DNA of 26,559 nt from assembly GCA_045604805.1 (NCBI GenBank), contig JAZUOT010000020.1, positions 1-26,559 on the forward strand, written 5' to 3'. This stretch comes from JAZUOT01 sp045604805 (GTDB lineage: Bacteria > Bacillota > Clostridia > Oscillospirales > Acutalibacteraceae). A program made the position numbers and the translations under genes. Below are positions 1 to 7,044 of the stretch, one piece after another. Within the stretch, counting starts at the first letter, position 1. Each line of letters opens with the position of its first letter. Below the pieces are notes generated by a model that was not told the origin of the DNA, did no database searches, and saw only the letters and a list, made by a program, of their open reading frames with translations.

Positions 1-108
1 CCCCCCAGCTGCATAGCTACCCAGACCATGTATCAAAGGCTCACTAGAGCTAAATATGAGCAAAAACGATAATACCAATGCTGTTAATTTTAAAGCCAAT
101 CTGTTCAT
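1..108 (-). CDS. Exported protein, N-terminal fragment (runs off left edge)
   Basis: An ATG at 106-108 on the minus strand opens a frame of 36 codons to the window edge with no stop. It encodes a classic Sec signal peptide: a basic start (MNRLALK), a hydrophobic core of leucine, valine and phenylalanine at about residues 8-19, then SSSEP and a small-residue stretch (GSYAAGG) that could hold the signal peptidase site. A G-run (GGGGG) lies about 10 bases upstream and could serve as ribosome binding site. The mature protein lies outside the window, so its function is unknown. It diverges from the SCIFF gene across a repeat-bearing spacer. Confidence 0.6.
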   Translation of the reverse strand, partial: MNRLALKLTALVLSFLLIFSSSEPLIHGLGSYAAGG

Positions 109-132
109 AAAAAATTTACCCCCGTTTTTTAG

Positions 133-240
133 AAAGTTAGAAAGTTAGACTGTTAGAAAGTTGGACTGTTAGAGAGTTAGAATGTTAGAATTTCTATCCT
201 CCAACTTCCAACCTCTAACTTCTAACCTCTATCTTCCAAT
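133..240. repeat. Opposing short tandem repeats in a 307-bp divergent spacer
   Basis: Bases 133-188 are seven consecutive 8-bp units of the form NNNGTTAG (one ends GTTGG). After a short centre, about 197-240 reads on the opposite strand as 7-bp units such as AGAGGTT, AGAAGTT and GGAAGTT. The two blocks are imperfectly complementary, so the transcript could fold into a long, slippery hairpin. They lie between the divergent exported-protein gene and the SCIFF gene. Apart from a possible promoter at 337-365, nothing else is visible in 109-415. Confidence 0.75.
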
Positions 241-336
241 TTCGTGTCCTTTCTACAAAATGTAACATACAATTGCTCAGTGTCTCCCATTCTACACTAA
301 AATGACAGGTGTGTAAAGGTGGGGGAATATTTTTAC

Positions 337-365
337 TTGAAATGATCTTTAATATTTGATAGCAT
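337..365 (+). promoter_or_regulatory. Possible sigma-A promoter for scfA
   Basis: TTGAAA at 337-342 and TAGCAT at 360-365 are separated by 17 bases, about 50 bases before the SCIFF start. The -35 is good and the -10 is weak (4 of 6). Confidence 0.35.
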
Positions 366-415
366 AACTTAGTATTGTACTGGAAGTAGAATATTGGATG
401 GGGAGAGAATAAGAT

Positions 416-553
416 ATGAAGCACATTAAAGTTGTAAATAAAGCTAATTTAAAGAAAAGCTTAGCTAAAGGTGGCTGTGGTGAGTGTCAAGCATCTTGCC
501 AGTCAGCTTGCAAGACTTCATGTACTGTCGCTAATCAAAAATGCGAGAGATAG
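416..553 (+). CDS. scfA: SCIFF six-cysteine ranthipeptide precursor
   Basis: This short gene encodes exactly 45 residues with six cysteines (C21, C24, C28, C32, C36, C43), matching the family name 'six cysteines in forty-five residues'. The basic leader (MKHIKVVNKANLKKSLAKGG) precedes the cysteine-rich core. In studied members the adjacent radical SAM enzyme joins cysteine sulfur to a neighbouring residue (thioether), giving a ranthipeptide; the biological role of the product is not well settled. A strong ribosome binding site (GGGGAGAG, 400-407) lies 8 bases before the ATG. The maturase gene follows after a hairpin, which is the usual arrangement in Clostridia. The identification rests on length, cysteine pattern and neighbour. 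Confidence 0.93.
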   Translation: MKHIKVVNKANLKKSLAKGGCGECQASCQSACKTSCTVANQKCER

Positions 554-579
554 TTTTGAAATTTTAACTTTTTTAACAG

Positions 580-613
580 AAAGAGCTGTGCCTTCATTTG
601 AGCACAGCTCTTT
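580..613 (+). terminator. Hairpin between scfA and scfB, probable attenuator
   Basis: A perfect 12-bp stem (AAAGAGCTGTGC at 580-591 with GCACAGCTCTTT at 602-613) encloses a 10-base loop. The following bases (CGTGTTGGGCC) lack a proper T-run, so termination is probably partial. This would yield much peptide mRNA and less enzyme mRNA, or a stabilised 3' end. Confidence 0.7.
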
Positions 614-642
614 CGTGTTGGGCCAAAATGAGGAGAAAAGTG

Positions 643-2010
643 ATGTTACATAAGTATAAAATGAACGGATTAAATCTTGTTCTTGATGTGAATTCTGGCG
701 GAGTGTTTGTTTTTGATGACTGTAGCTATGATATGCTAGATTTTTTAGATGATAATTTGACTGAGGAAATGCCAAAGGAGCTTTTAAGAGAGCTTTCAGA
801 TAAAGGTTATTCTAATGAAGAAATACGGGAATCGTACTCAGAAATTTATGAACTATATACCAACGGTTCATTGTTTTCAAAGGCTGATGACTATGAGGTC
901 TTAAAAAATATCGACAATAATGTACCTCTAAAAGCTATGTGCCTAAATGTTGCACATGATTGCAATTTAAAATGCGAATATTGTTTTGCAGCTAAAGGAA
1001 ATTTCGGCGGAGAGCCTATGCTTATGCCTTTTGAAGTAGGTAAATCAGCAATTGATTTCCTTATAGAGAAATCAGGACACAGAAGGAATTTAGAAGTTGA
1101 CTTTTTCGGTGGAGAACCTCTGCTGAATTTTGAAGTGGTAAAAAAAATAGTTAAGTATGCCAGGAGTCGCGAGAAGGAATTTAATAAGAATTTCAGGTTT
1201 ACTATAACAACTAATGGACTTTTGCTGACAGATGACAAAATAGAATATATCAATAGCGAGATGTCGAACTGTGTGTTATCTCTAGATGGCAGAAAAGAAG
1301 TAAATGACAAATTGCGTATGAGATGTGACGGAAGCGGAAGTTATGATTCCATAGTCCCTAAATTTTTGAAATTAGTTCAAAATAGAAGTAAAGATCGAGA
1401 TTATTATGTTCGAGGAACATTTACGAAAAATAACTTAGATTTTTCTCAGGATGTACTTCATATGAATTCTCTAGGCTTTGATCAAATATCAGTAGAGCCT
1501 GTCGTGTCAGATCCAAAACTAGAATATTCGATAAACGAAGAAGATTTACCTATTATCTGCGATGAATACAAAAATCTAGCGAAAAAAATGTTATCAATGA
1601 AACAACAGGGCAGGGGATTTAACTTTTTCCACTTCATGGTAGATCTAGAGCAGGGACCATGTGCGATAAAACGTCTAAGAGGATGCGGATGTGGCAATGA
1701 GTATGTGGCAATAACTCCGGAAGGAGATATTTATCCCTGCCATCAGTTTGTCGGTATGGATGAATGGAAAATGGGGAATTTATTACAATCTACATTCGAC
1801 AAGGAAAAGAAAGAATATTTTTCTAAAGCTAATATATACAACAAAGAAAAGTGCAATGATTGTTGGGCAAAATTTTACTGCAGTGGAGGATGTAATGCTA
1901 ATAACCTCAGTTATGCAGGAGATGTTTTTAAACCTTTAAAATTGTCATGTGACTTAATGAAGAAACGCTTGGAATGTGCGATTATGATGAAAGCTGCTTG
2001 TGCAGATTGA
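643..2010 (+). CDS. scfB: Radical SAM SCIFF maturase (thioether-forming)
   Basis: A 455-residue radical SAM/SPASM enzyme that forms thioether cross-links in the upstream SCIFF peptide. Visible parts are an N-terminal peptide-binding region (about residues 1-85, beginning MLHKYKMNG), the radical SAM cluster motif CNLKCEYC preceded by a further cysteine-bearing strand (C107, C111, C114), FFGGEP and TTNG strands of the barrel, and a C-terminal SPASM region with many cysteines (RGCGCGNE, YPCHQF, CNDCWAKFYCSGGC, SCDL) for auxiliary iron-sulfur clusters. The ATG at 643 is chosen because AGGAG (631-635) lies 7 bases before it; an ATG at 628 would place that site inside the gene. Length and domain order fit the family. 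It is expected to be cytoplasmic and oxygen-sensitive. Confidence 0.93.
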   Translation: MLHKYKMNGLNLVLDVNSGGVFVFDDCSYDMLDFLDDNLTEEMPKELLRELSDKGYSNEEIRESYSEIYELYTNGSLFSKADDYEVLKNIDNNVPLKAMCLNVAHDCNLKCEYCFAAKGNFGGEPMLMPFEVGKSAIDFLIEKSGHRRNLEVDFFGGEPLLNFEVVKKIVKYARSREKEFNKNFRFTITTNGLLLTDDKIEYINSEMSNCVLSLDGRKEVNDKLRMRCDGSGSYDSIVPKFLKLVQNRSKDRDYYVRGTFTKNNLDFSQDVLHMNSLGFDQISVEPVVSDPKLEYSINEEDLPIICDEYKNLAKKMLSMKQQGRGFNFFHFMVDLEQGPCAIKRLRGCGCGNEYVAITPEGDIYPCHQFVGMDEWKMGNLLQSTFDKEKKEYFSKANIYNKEKCNDCWAKFYCSGGCNANNLSYAGDVFKPLKLSCDLMKKRLECAIMMKAACAD

Positions 2011-2046
2011 TTTTTCATTGACTAGAAAATTTAATATTTAGCTTCC

Positions 2047-2094
2047 AAATTCTCAGCTGTAGAGCGATAAGTTCCAGCTGGGAATTTTTTTTAT
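2047..2094 (+). terminator. Intrinsic terminator after scfB
   Basis: A 13-bp stem with one G-U pair (AAATTCTCAGCTG, 2047-2059, with CAGCTGGGAATTT from 2075) is followed by a run of eight T. Confidence 0.85.
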
Positions 2095-2474
2095 TTCAAA
2101 AATAGGGAAGCTTTCAACTTTTTTACAGGGATGGAAATATCATGTATAAATATTCATAGGCATTTCACTTGTTTACAGTTTGTGGTTTACATAATTTTTA
2201 TTAGGTTTACGTAATGCACAACGTATGAATTTATATTTATGCATAAACATTCGTTCAAGGCAGATTTTCCCTTGATTTTCTTGGAGATTTGTATTATATT
2301 AGTTCTTGCAGAGGAGATAATTATGGAAACCAAGTATTAAATTTTTATCCTTATCCATAATATTTGGTTGTCATAATTTTCAAAACTAGAGGCAAATATA
2401 AGCTTGTCCAGCACTGTAAAAGCTCATATAACTTGTCTTTTTTGCATAGACTTATATATCTTTTGTAGGGATGT
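2095..2474. other. Spacer upstream of spoIIM with putative leader minigene
   Basis: No ordinary gene is visible in this stretch. It holds a possible promoter (TTGATT at 2272, TATATT at 2295, 17-base spacing) and a consensus ribosome binding site (GAGGAG, 2311-2316). These lead to a five-codon frame, ATG GAA ACC AAG TAT TAA (2323-2340). The minigene overlaps two partly exclusive helices: ATTATGGA (2320-2327) with TCCATAAT (2354-2361), and AACCAAGTATT (2328-2338) with AATATTTGGTT (2359-2369). It could be a translated leader that influences spoIIM about 100 bases on, but no clear T-run follows. Confidence 0.35.
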
Positions 2475-3179
2475 GTGAAGTTTATGTTACCGAAAATTAT
2501 CAAGACGAGTAATTTGAGCACAAAAAAAAGAGCTCCAAAAATCAAAACAAATATACATTTTTCTTCTTGGCTCTTTAGATTGAGAAAAAAGTATTTTAAT
2601 ATTGATTTCTTGAAGCGAAATTTTATTTATATATTTTTTTCTATTTGTCTGTTGTTTGGAATAATTTTTGGGAAAATACTTTGTTCTTTTGAAAATCAGA
2701 ATTTAATCAAAAACCTAAACCACTTATTTTCTACAAACTATACAACAAGATTGGAACAAGAATTATCAACTACTTTTATATCTTCAACAACGGCATATTT
2801 CATACCTGTGCTTTTGACTATTGTTTTTGGTTTGTCTTTTTTTGGAATAATACTTGTACCATTGATAATTTTCATAAGAGGGTTGGGAATAGGGATATCT
2901 TCTTCTTACATCTACTCGGCTTATGCCTTCAAAGGAGTTTTATTTAATCTTCTTGTTGTTTTTCCGGGGCTTATTTTCTCAATAATTGCATTATTTTTGG
3001 TTAGTAGGGAAGCGATGAATTTTTCCAAAGCTTTGCTTTGCACGCAGATTAAACCACATCCTGCGCCCAGGGCAAAAACTTTTTTCTTGCAGATTTCAAA
3101 AGTGTTTATCATTTTAGTAATAGCTTCACTTTTAGATTTGTTTTTATCACATTGTTTTTCTAGTATTTTTATTTTCTGA
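2475..3179 (+). CDS. spoIIM: SpoIIM-like sporulation membrane protein
   Basis: A 234-residue, very hydrophobic protein with a basic cytoplasmic N-terminus (about residues 1-47) and membrane segments at roughly 48-69, 103-136, 152-176 and 204-224. The conserved RGLGIG turn (135-140) followed by FKGVLFNLLVVFPG is typical of the SpoIIM/DUF95 family. In Bacillus, SpoIIM works with SpoIID and SpoIIP in septal peptidoglycan remodelling during engulfment. The gene precedes a XerD-like gene by 35 bases, and spoIIM and xerD (ripX) are also neighbours in Bacillus. The start is GTG at 2475, with AGGG at 2467-2470; ATG at 2484 is possible. The assignment rests on topology, motif and synteny. Confidence 0.72.
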   Translation: MKFMLPKIIKTSNLSTKKRAPKIKTNIHFSSWLFRLRKKYFNIDFLKRNFIYIFFSICLLFGIIFGKILCSFENQNLIKNLNHLFSTNYTTRLEQELSTTFISSTTAYFIPVLLTIVFGLSFFGIILVPLIIFIRGLGIGISSSYIYSAYAFKGVLFNLLVVFPGLIFSIIALFLVSREAMNFSKALLCTQIKPHPAPRAKTFFLQISKVFIILVIASLLDLFLSHCFSSIFIF

Positions 3180-3214
3180 AAAATTTTCAAAAGAGGGGAG
3201 AGATAGTTTTAATT

Positions 3215-4105
3215 ATGACGAACACGAAATTATTAGAATTCAAAGACTATCTCATTAGCAATAAGTCCCTCTCAGAAAATACATTGCAGTCTTATTTGAG
3301 AGATATAAAATATTTTTTAGAGTACATACAGTTCAATAATTTACAGGAGTGCAAAAATTTAAGCACTGATGATATCTCTATGTATATGGCCTATTTAGAA
3401 GAGACCGGACATTCTAATTCAACCGTAACACGGCATATCTCATCAATCCGCTCTTACTATCAATACATGATAATAAACGGGGAGGCTGAATTTAACCCTG
3501 CTAAGGGTATAAAGAGAGTCACTGAAGAAAAGAAAACGCCTAATTATCTAACAGAGCAGGAGATAGAAACATTATTATCACAACCAAAAAGCAATACGCC
3601 AAAAGGTTGTAGAGACAAAGCTATGTTAGAATTACTTTATGCTACTGGAATAAAAGTATCTGAACTTATAAATTTGGATATTAACGATATAAATATTAAA
3701 GCTGGACTTTTAATATGCAAGGGAAGCAAATCTGTAAGAGTAATTCCTATATACAATAGAGCAATGAAATTTATAAGCTCGTATATTAACAAGAGCAGAA
3801 AGGTTTTTGTTTCGGATATAAAGGGACAAGCTTTATTTTTGAACGTGAATGGTAGTAGGCTAACCAGACAAGGATTCTGGAAAATATTAAAGAAATACGC
3901 GTCAGAAGCTAATATCGACAAAGATATTAATCCTATAATCTTACGCCATTCTTTTGCTTTACATTTGCTGCAAAATGGAGCGGACTTAAATGATATAAAA
4001 GATATGTTGGGCCATGCAGATATTTCGTCTACTCAGGTCTATGCTGATATGCTAAGTCAACGTTTAAAAAATGTATATAACCGTTGTCATCCAATGGCAC
4101 GTTAA
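3215..4105 (+). CDS. xerD: XerD-like tyrosine recombinase with altered catalytic residues
   Basis: A 296-residue Xer-family protein with an N-terminal SAM-like core-binding domain (about 1-95) and a C-terminal catalytic domain (about 108-290). XerD normally resolves chromosome dimers at dif together with XerC in the cytoplasm. Here the first catalytic arginine (ATGLRVSEL in relatives) is Lys147 (ATGIKVSEL), and the histidine of box II (PHxLRH) is Ile241 (NPIILRH). Lys172, Arg244, His267 and the nucleophile Tyr276 remain. The C-terminal HPMAR matches the XerD tail HPRA. The reading frame is intact and otherwise well conserved, so the protein is made and constrained, but strand cleavage may be weak or dependent on a partner. 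It follows spoIIM and ends at a shared terminator. Confidence 0.85.
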   Translation: MTNTKLLEFKDYLISNKSLSENTLQSYLRDIKYFLEYIQFNNLQECKNLSTDDISMYMAYLEETGHSNSTVTRHISSIRSYYQYMIINGEAEFNPAKGIKRVTEEKKTPNYLTEQEIETLLSQPKSNTPKGCRDKAMLELLYATGIKVSELINLDINDINIKAGLLICKGSKSVRVIPIYNRAMKFISSYINKSRKVFVSDIKGQALFLNVNGSRLTRQGFWKILKKYASEANIDKDINPIILRHSFALHLLQNGADLNDIKDMLGHADISSTQVYADMLSQRLKNVYNRCHPMAR

Positions 4106-4115
4106 ATAAAGCAAA

Positions 4116-4146
4116 GCCGCGATATTTTTTTATCGCGGCCTATTTT
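4116..4146. terminator. Bidirectional terminator between the two Xer genes
   Basis: A perfect 9-bp stem, GCCGCGATA (4116-4124) and TATCGCGGC (4131-4139), has T-rich sequence after it on the plus strand (TATTTTTTTA) and a T-rich tract on the minus strand. It serves both convergent recombinase genes. Confidence 0.85.
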
Positions 4147-4147
4147 T

Positions 4148-5149
4148 TTAATCAGCTTTTTTATTTTTTTGGTTAACTTTGGCTAGAGGATTTGAATCAG
4201 AAGCCTGTTTTATTTGTTCACTTGAAAGGTGTGTATATATTTCCGTAGTTCCTAGATTTTCATGGCCCAAGACATCTTTTAAAACCCTTATATCTACATT
4301 ACCATGTTGATACATTAGAGTTGCTGCGGTATGGCGTAATTTGTGAACAGAGTATCCTTGACTAGCCAAGCCAATTTTTTCCAAATATTTATTTACCATG
4401 AGCTGAATAGAACGACCGCCTAAACGCTTATTAAGCCTACTTATAAATAAAGCTTTGCGCGCATCGGTATCTTTGAGCTTATCATTTGGGCGTACAGACA
4501 TATAGTTTTTTATAGCTTCTTGGCAAGCAAAATTAAGATATACTACTCTTTGTTTGCGACCTTTTCCAGTAACAATCATGGTATTATCCGGCCGAATATC
4601 TTTATAATTTAGTGAAACTAATTCACTTAAGCGAAGCCCACAATTAAGAAATAAAGTCAATATGCAATAATCTCGCTCATAATTTTCTCCATCAACACTA
4701 GCCAAAAGATCTAAACTTTGTTCCAATGTAAGATATTTAGGTAAATTTTTAGGAATTCGAGGAGTTTCTAGATCTTCAATAGGATTCGTATCTAGTTGTT
4801 TAGTTGTTTTAGTTAGAAATTTAAAAAACGAACGTAAAGATGTAGTTTTTCTAGCTCTGGTTGCATTATTGTTGTTTCTTTGAGCAACAATATAGTTCAT
4901 AAATTCAAAAACATCTGTCAAGGTTATAGAAGCAATTAAATTGATATCAACATCATTAATATCAATTTTAGAAAAGTCATAGTCACTTACATAAATATTC
5001 TTACGTTTCATTTTTATATATCTAAAAAAAGTTTTTAAATCATTGTAGTATTCACTTATCGTAGATGGAGATTTACCTTTAACTGTTTGTAGGTAACCTA
5101 GAAATCTAGCAATAACTTCCGGTGCATCAGTAATAGGATTGAATGGCAT
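4148..5149 (-). CDS. Xer-type tyrosine recombinase, full catalytic set
   Basis: A 333-residue tyrosine recombinase with a core-binding domain (about 8-125) and a catalytic domain (about 138-312). All six catalytic positions are present: Arg173 (NCGLRLSEL), Lys199 (GKGRKQR), His269 and Arg272 (HKLRH), His295 (LGHENLG) and Tyr305 (TEIYTHL). It is longer than XerC/XerD (about 300), with a 20-residue insert in the N-terminal domain, which recalls single-recombinase types such as XerS. A 32-bp palindrome resembling dif lies about 75 bases upstream of the ATG. It could be the chromosome-dimer resolvase (XerC or XerS-like) or an integrase of the neighbouring accessory region. A weak AGGAT site precedes the start by about 10 bases. 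Confidence 0.88.
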   Translation of the reverse strand: MPFNPITDAPEVIARFLGYLQTVKGKSPSTISEYYNDLKTFFRYIKMKRKNIYVSDYDFSKIDINDVDINLIASITLTDVFEFMNYIVAQRNNNNATRARKTTSLRSFFKFLTKTTKQLDTNPIEDLETPRIPKNLPKYLTLEQSLDLLASVDGENYERDYCILTLFLNCGLRLSELVSLNYKDIRPDNTMIVTGKGRKQRVVYLNFACQEAIKNYMSVRPNDKLKDTDARKALFISRLNKRLGGRSIQLMVNKYLEKIGLASQGYSVHKLRHTAATLMYQHGNVDIRVLKDVLGHENLGTTEIYTHLSSEQIKQASDSNPLAKVNQKNKKAD

Positions 5150-5223
5150 ACAGCAACATCCTTTTTTGATTATTTGAAAAACACGAAAAGATTTTATGAG
5201 GTGATGGACTTGCCTACTTCCCT

Positions 5224-5255
5224 CAACTTCGCAAAATATTCATTTTGCGAAGTTG
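5224..5255. other. dif-like palindrome (candidate Xer recombination site)
   Basis: Perfect 14-bp arms, CAACTTCGCAAAAT (5224-5237) and ATTTTGCGAAGTTG (5242-5255), flank a 4-base centre. The inner 28 bp (5226-5253) divide as 11-6-11, like dif, and the left arm ACTTCnnAnAA matches the usual Firmicutes dif arm. It lies just upstream of a Xer recombinase gene. Neither strand has a T-run after the hairpin, which argues against a simple terminator for the ABC-F gene. A second small inverted repeat (GTTGC/GCAAC, 5255-5269) adjoins it. Confidence 0.5.
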
Positions 5256-5282
5256 TTGCGTTCTGCAACCAAGTGAAAAATA

Positions 5283-6764
5283 TTAGACACTTACAATTTT
5301 GGTTGCTATCTTCCCTACAAACATATCATCGTGTTCAACAAAAAGCAAAGTGGGCTGATATTCTAAAATTAGTTTTTCTATTTGTTCCCTTGATAAAATA
5401 TCTATAAAATTCAGAGGTTCATCCCAAACATACAAGTGTGCTTCTTCGCATAAACTTTTTGCGATCAAAACCTTTTTCTTTTGACCTTCACTGAAATTTT
5501 CAATATTTTTTTCAAATTGGACTTTGGCAAAATCTAATTTCCTTAATATAGATTTAAAAAGACTTTCATCAATACCATTATCTTTAGAAAAATCTTTGAG
5601 ATTCCCTTTTAGCCAGCTAGTATCTTGAGGTACATAAGAAATCTTCAAATTATTAGCCTTAGATAGATTGCCTAAAAAGTTAATATCCTCCCCGATAATA
5701 AGCTTTAAAATGCTGCTTTTTCCACAACCGTTTTTACCACGAATACATACTCTATCTCCGTTTTCAATGGAGAAATTTAAATTATCAAAAATTGTTTTCC
5801 CATCATATAAGATAGATAAATTTGTAGCAGTAATTATATTATTTTGATAATGTTTAGTCGGATTTATTTTCAGCTCCGGTACAGAATCTATATTTTTAAG
5901 TAAAGTGGATTTTTCATCGATCAAACGTTTTTTGTTTGATTCACTATTCTTCGCACGCTGCATCATTTTGGCTGATTTATGACCAATAAATCCCCTATCA
6001 GCTTTCAGTCCGGAATCTTTTTTCCCTCCGAATTTTTGAGACTCTATTTTATCTGACCATGCAGCTGAACGCTTTGCCGATTCATTCAATCTACTAATTT
6101 CTTTGTTTAGTTTGCTATTTTTAGCTATTTCAAAAGCATCTCGTTTTTCTTTGTTATCTCGCCAGCTTGTGTAATTCCCATTTACCACTTCGATATTGTT
6201 ACGATTTATCGACAAGATATGATTCACACAAGAATCTAATAGCGTTCTATCATGGGAAACCAGTATGAAGCCTTCCTTAGAATTTAAATATTCAGCTATA
6301 ACATTTCTAGAACTTATATCTAAATGATTTGTTGGTTCATCTATGAGTAAAAAACTGTTTTCTTTCAGGAATAAAATAGCGAGCAAAACCTTGACCTGTT
6401 CGCCGGATGAAAGAGTCTCAAAAGGTCTAAATAATACCTCTTCACTCATTTTAAGTAATGAAATTTCTTTGCAAAGTTTCCAAAATTCATAGTTCGGAAA
6501 AATATTTTCGGCTATCTCACAAGAATTCTTACTTTTATCTTCTATCTCAAATGGAAAATATTCGAAATCAACTTGTGCCGTAATATTTCCTTTGTAGTCA
6601 AATTTGTTTAGTAAAAGCTTTAGGAAAGTGGTCTTCCCTTTTCCGTTGCGCCCTATCAGTCCTAACTTCCATCTGGTGTCAATAGAAAAAGAAACATCTT
6701 CAAAAATATAGTCATAGCTGCCTTCATATGAAAATGTTAAATGTGAAACTGTTATTGCTGACAT
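5283..6764 (-). CDS. Lsa-type ABC-F ribosomal protection protein
   Basis: A 493-residue cytoplasmic ABC-F ATPase with two nucleotide-binding domains and no membrane segments. Domain 1 has Walker A GRNGKGKTT (38-46), signature LSSGEQ (118-123) and LIDEPTNHLD (140-149). The charged inter-domain linker (about 195-295) is the antibiotic-resistance determinant region in this family. Domain 2 has GKNGCGKSS (342-350), FSEGQ (423-427) and VWDEPLNFID (445-454). The start MSAITVSHLTFSYE, the motif WKLGLIGRNG, the divergent DEPLN and the C-terminal EHD closely resemble Lsa proteins. Those displace lincosamides, streptogramin A and pleuromutilins from the ribosome. The ATG at 6764 is preferred over an upstream TTG because GGGAG lies just before it. 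A promoter in the tRNA-Val repeat probably drives it. Drug range cannot be read from sequence. Confidence 0.88.
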   Translation of the reverse strand: MSAITVSHLTFSYEGSYDYIFEDVSFSIDTRWKLGLIGRNGKGKTTFLKLLLNKFDYKGNITAQVDFEYFPFEIEDKSKNSCEIAENIFPNYEFWKLCKEISLLKMSEEVLFRPFETLSSGEQVKVLLAILFLKENSFLLIDEPTNHLDISSRNVIAEYLNSKEGFILVSHDRTLLDSCVNHILSINRNNIEVVNGNYTSWRDNKEKRDAFEIAKNSKLNKEISRLNESAKRSAAWSDKIESQKFGGKKDSGLKADRGFIGHKSAKMMQRAKNSESNKKRLIDEKSTLLKNIDSVPELKINPTKHYQNNIITATNLSILYDGKTIFDNLNFSIENGDRVCIRGKNGCGKSSILKLIIGEDINFLGNLSKANNLKISYVPQDTSWLKGNLKDFSKDNGIDESLFKSILRKLDFAKVQFEKNIENFSEGQKKKVLIAKSLCEEAHLYVWDEPLNFIDILSREQIEKLILEYQPTLLFVEHDDMFVGKIATKIVSV

Positions 6765-6794
6765 ATAATCTCCCAAGCAATGTAAAGATGGATA

Positions 6795-6824
6795 ATTTTA
6801 GCACAAATTAAAACTACACAGCAA
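6795..6824 (-). promoter_or_regulatory. Promoter inside repeat A, probably for the ABC-F gene
   Basis: On the minus strand TTGCTG (6819-6824) and TAAAAT (6795-6800) are 18 bases apart, and TG one base before the -10 makes it an extended -10. The -35 lies in the downstream arm of the tRNA terminator. The ABC-F ATG is about 30 bases downstream. Confidence 0.5.
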
Positions 6825-6863
6825 TCTTGATACCGAACATTATCAAAATTACTGCGTAGCCTT
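6803..6863 (-). terminator. Terminator behind tRNA-Val copy A
   Basis: A 19-bp stem with a few wobble pairs (arms 6814-6832 and 6841-6859) is followed on the minus strand by TTTTAATTT. It abuts the CCA end of the tRNA. Confidence 0.75.
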
Positions 6864-6940
6864 TGGTGGAGACACAGGGACTTGAACCCAGGACCTCACG
6901 CATGTGAAGCGTGCGCTCTAACCAGCTGAGCTATGCCTCC
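6864..6940 (-). tRNA. tRNA-Val(CAC), island-side extra copy
   Basis: The minus strand folds as a full cloverleaf: acceptor GGAGGCA with TGTCTCC, anticodon stem CACGC/GCGTG with loop TTCACAT (anticodon CAC), T-arm loop TTCAAGT and an encoded CCA. It differs from the array copy at 9818-9894 by only two bases (one in the T-stem region, one in the anticodon-stem region), so it looks functional. It stands alone, separated from the array by the zinc-ribbon gene. Confidence 0.93.
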
Positions 6941-6970
6941 GATTATGAATGATTTTGATAATAAAGATAC

Positions 6971-7000
6971 GGTTTCATAGGGTTTCAAAAGGTTTCACTT
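6971..7000. repeat. Three 10-bp phased GGTTTCA repeats
   Basis: GGTTTCA begins at 6971, 6981 and 6991, giving exact 10-base spacing (one helical turn). The repeats lie between the zinc-ribbon gene and tRNA-Val copy A. Proteins bound here would sit on one face of the helix, as with integrase arm sites or repressor iterons. On the minus strand the middle repeat also supplies TTGAAA, which could be a -35 for the tRNA copy. Confidence 0.6.
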
Positions 7001-7044
7001 GGATTTAAAACCACGACAAAGAAAGTAAAACTATGCAGATAAAA

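Larger units (their letters stand above)
6779..6943 (-). repeat. Island direct repeat, copy A (tRNA-Val + terminator + promoter)
   Basis: About 164 bp that recur at 9733-9896 in the same orientation with about 12 substitutions (roughly 93% identity). The repeat covers a complete tRNA-Val gene, the hairpin behind it and a promoter-like sequence. Similarity stops abruptly outside: the ABC-F start region on the left and unrelated sequence on the right. Confidence 0.9.

Noticed and set aside
133..240. Regular short repeats as a CRISPR array
   Set aside because: Units are 7-8 bp with no spacers and no cas genes nearby.
4148..5149. Recombinase as the integrase of the tRNA-Val island
   Set aside because: It lies outside the repeats, beyond the ABC-F gene, and its probable site is the adjacent palindrome; no copy of that palindrome was seen at the island edges. 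It remains possible but is not supported.
5174..5407. Plus-strand frame of 77 codons across the Xer/ABC-F spacer
   Set aside because: It runs through the palindrome and antisense into the ABC-F gene, with no protein-like composition; it is a chance frame.
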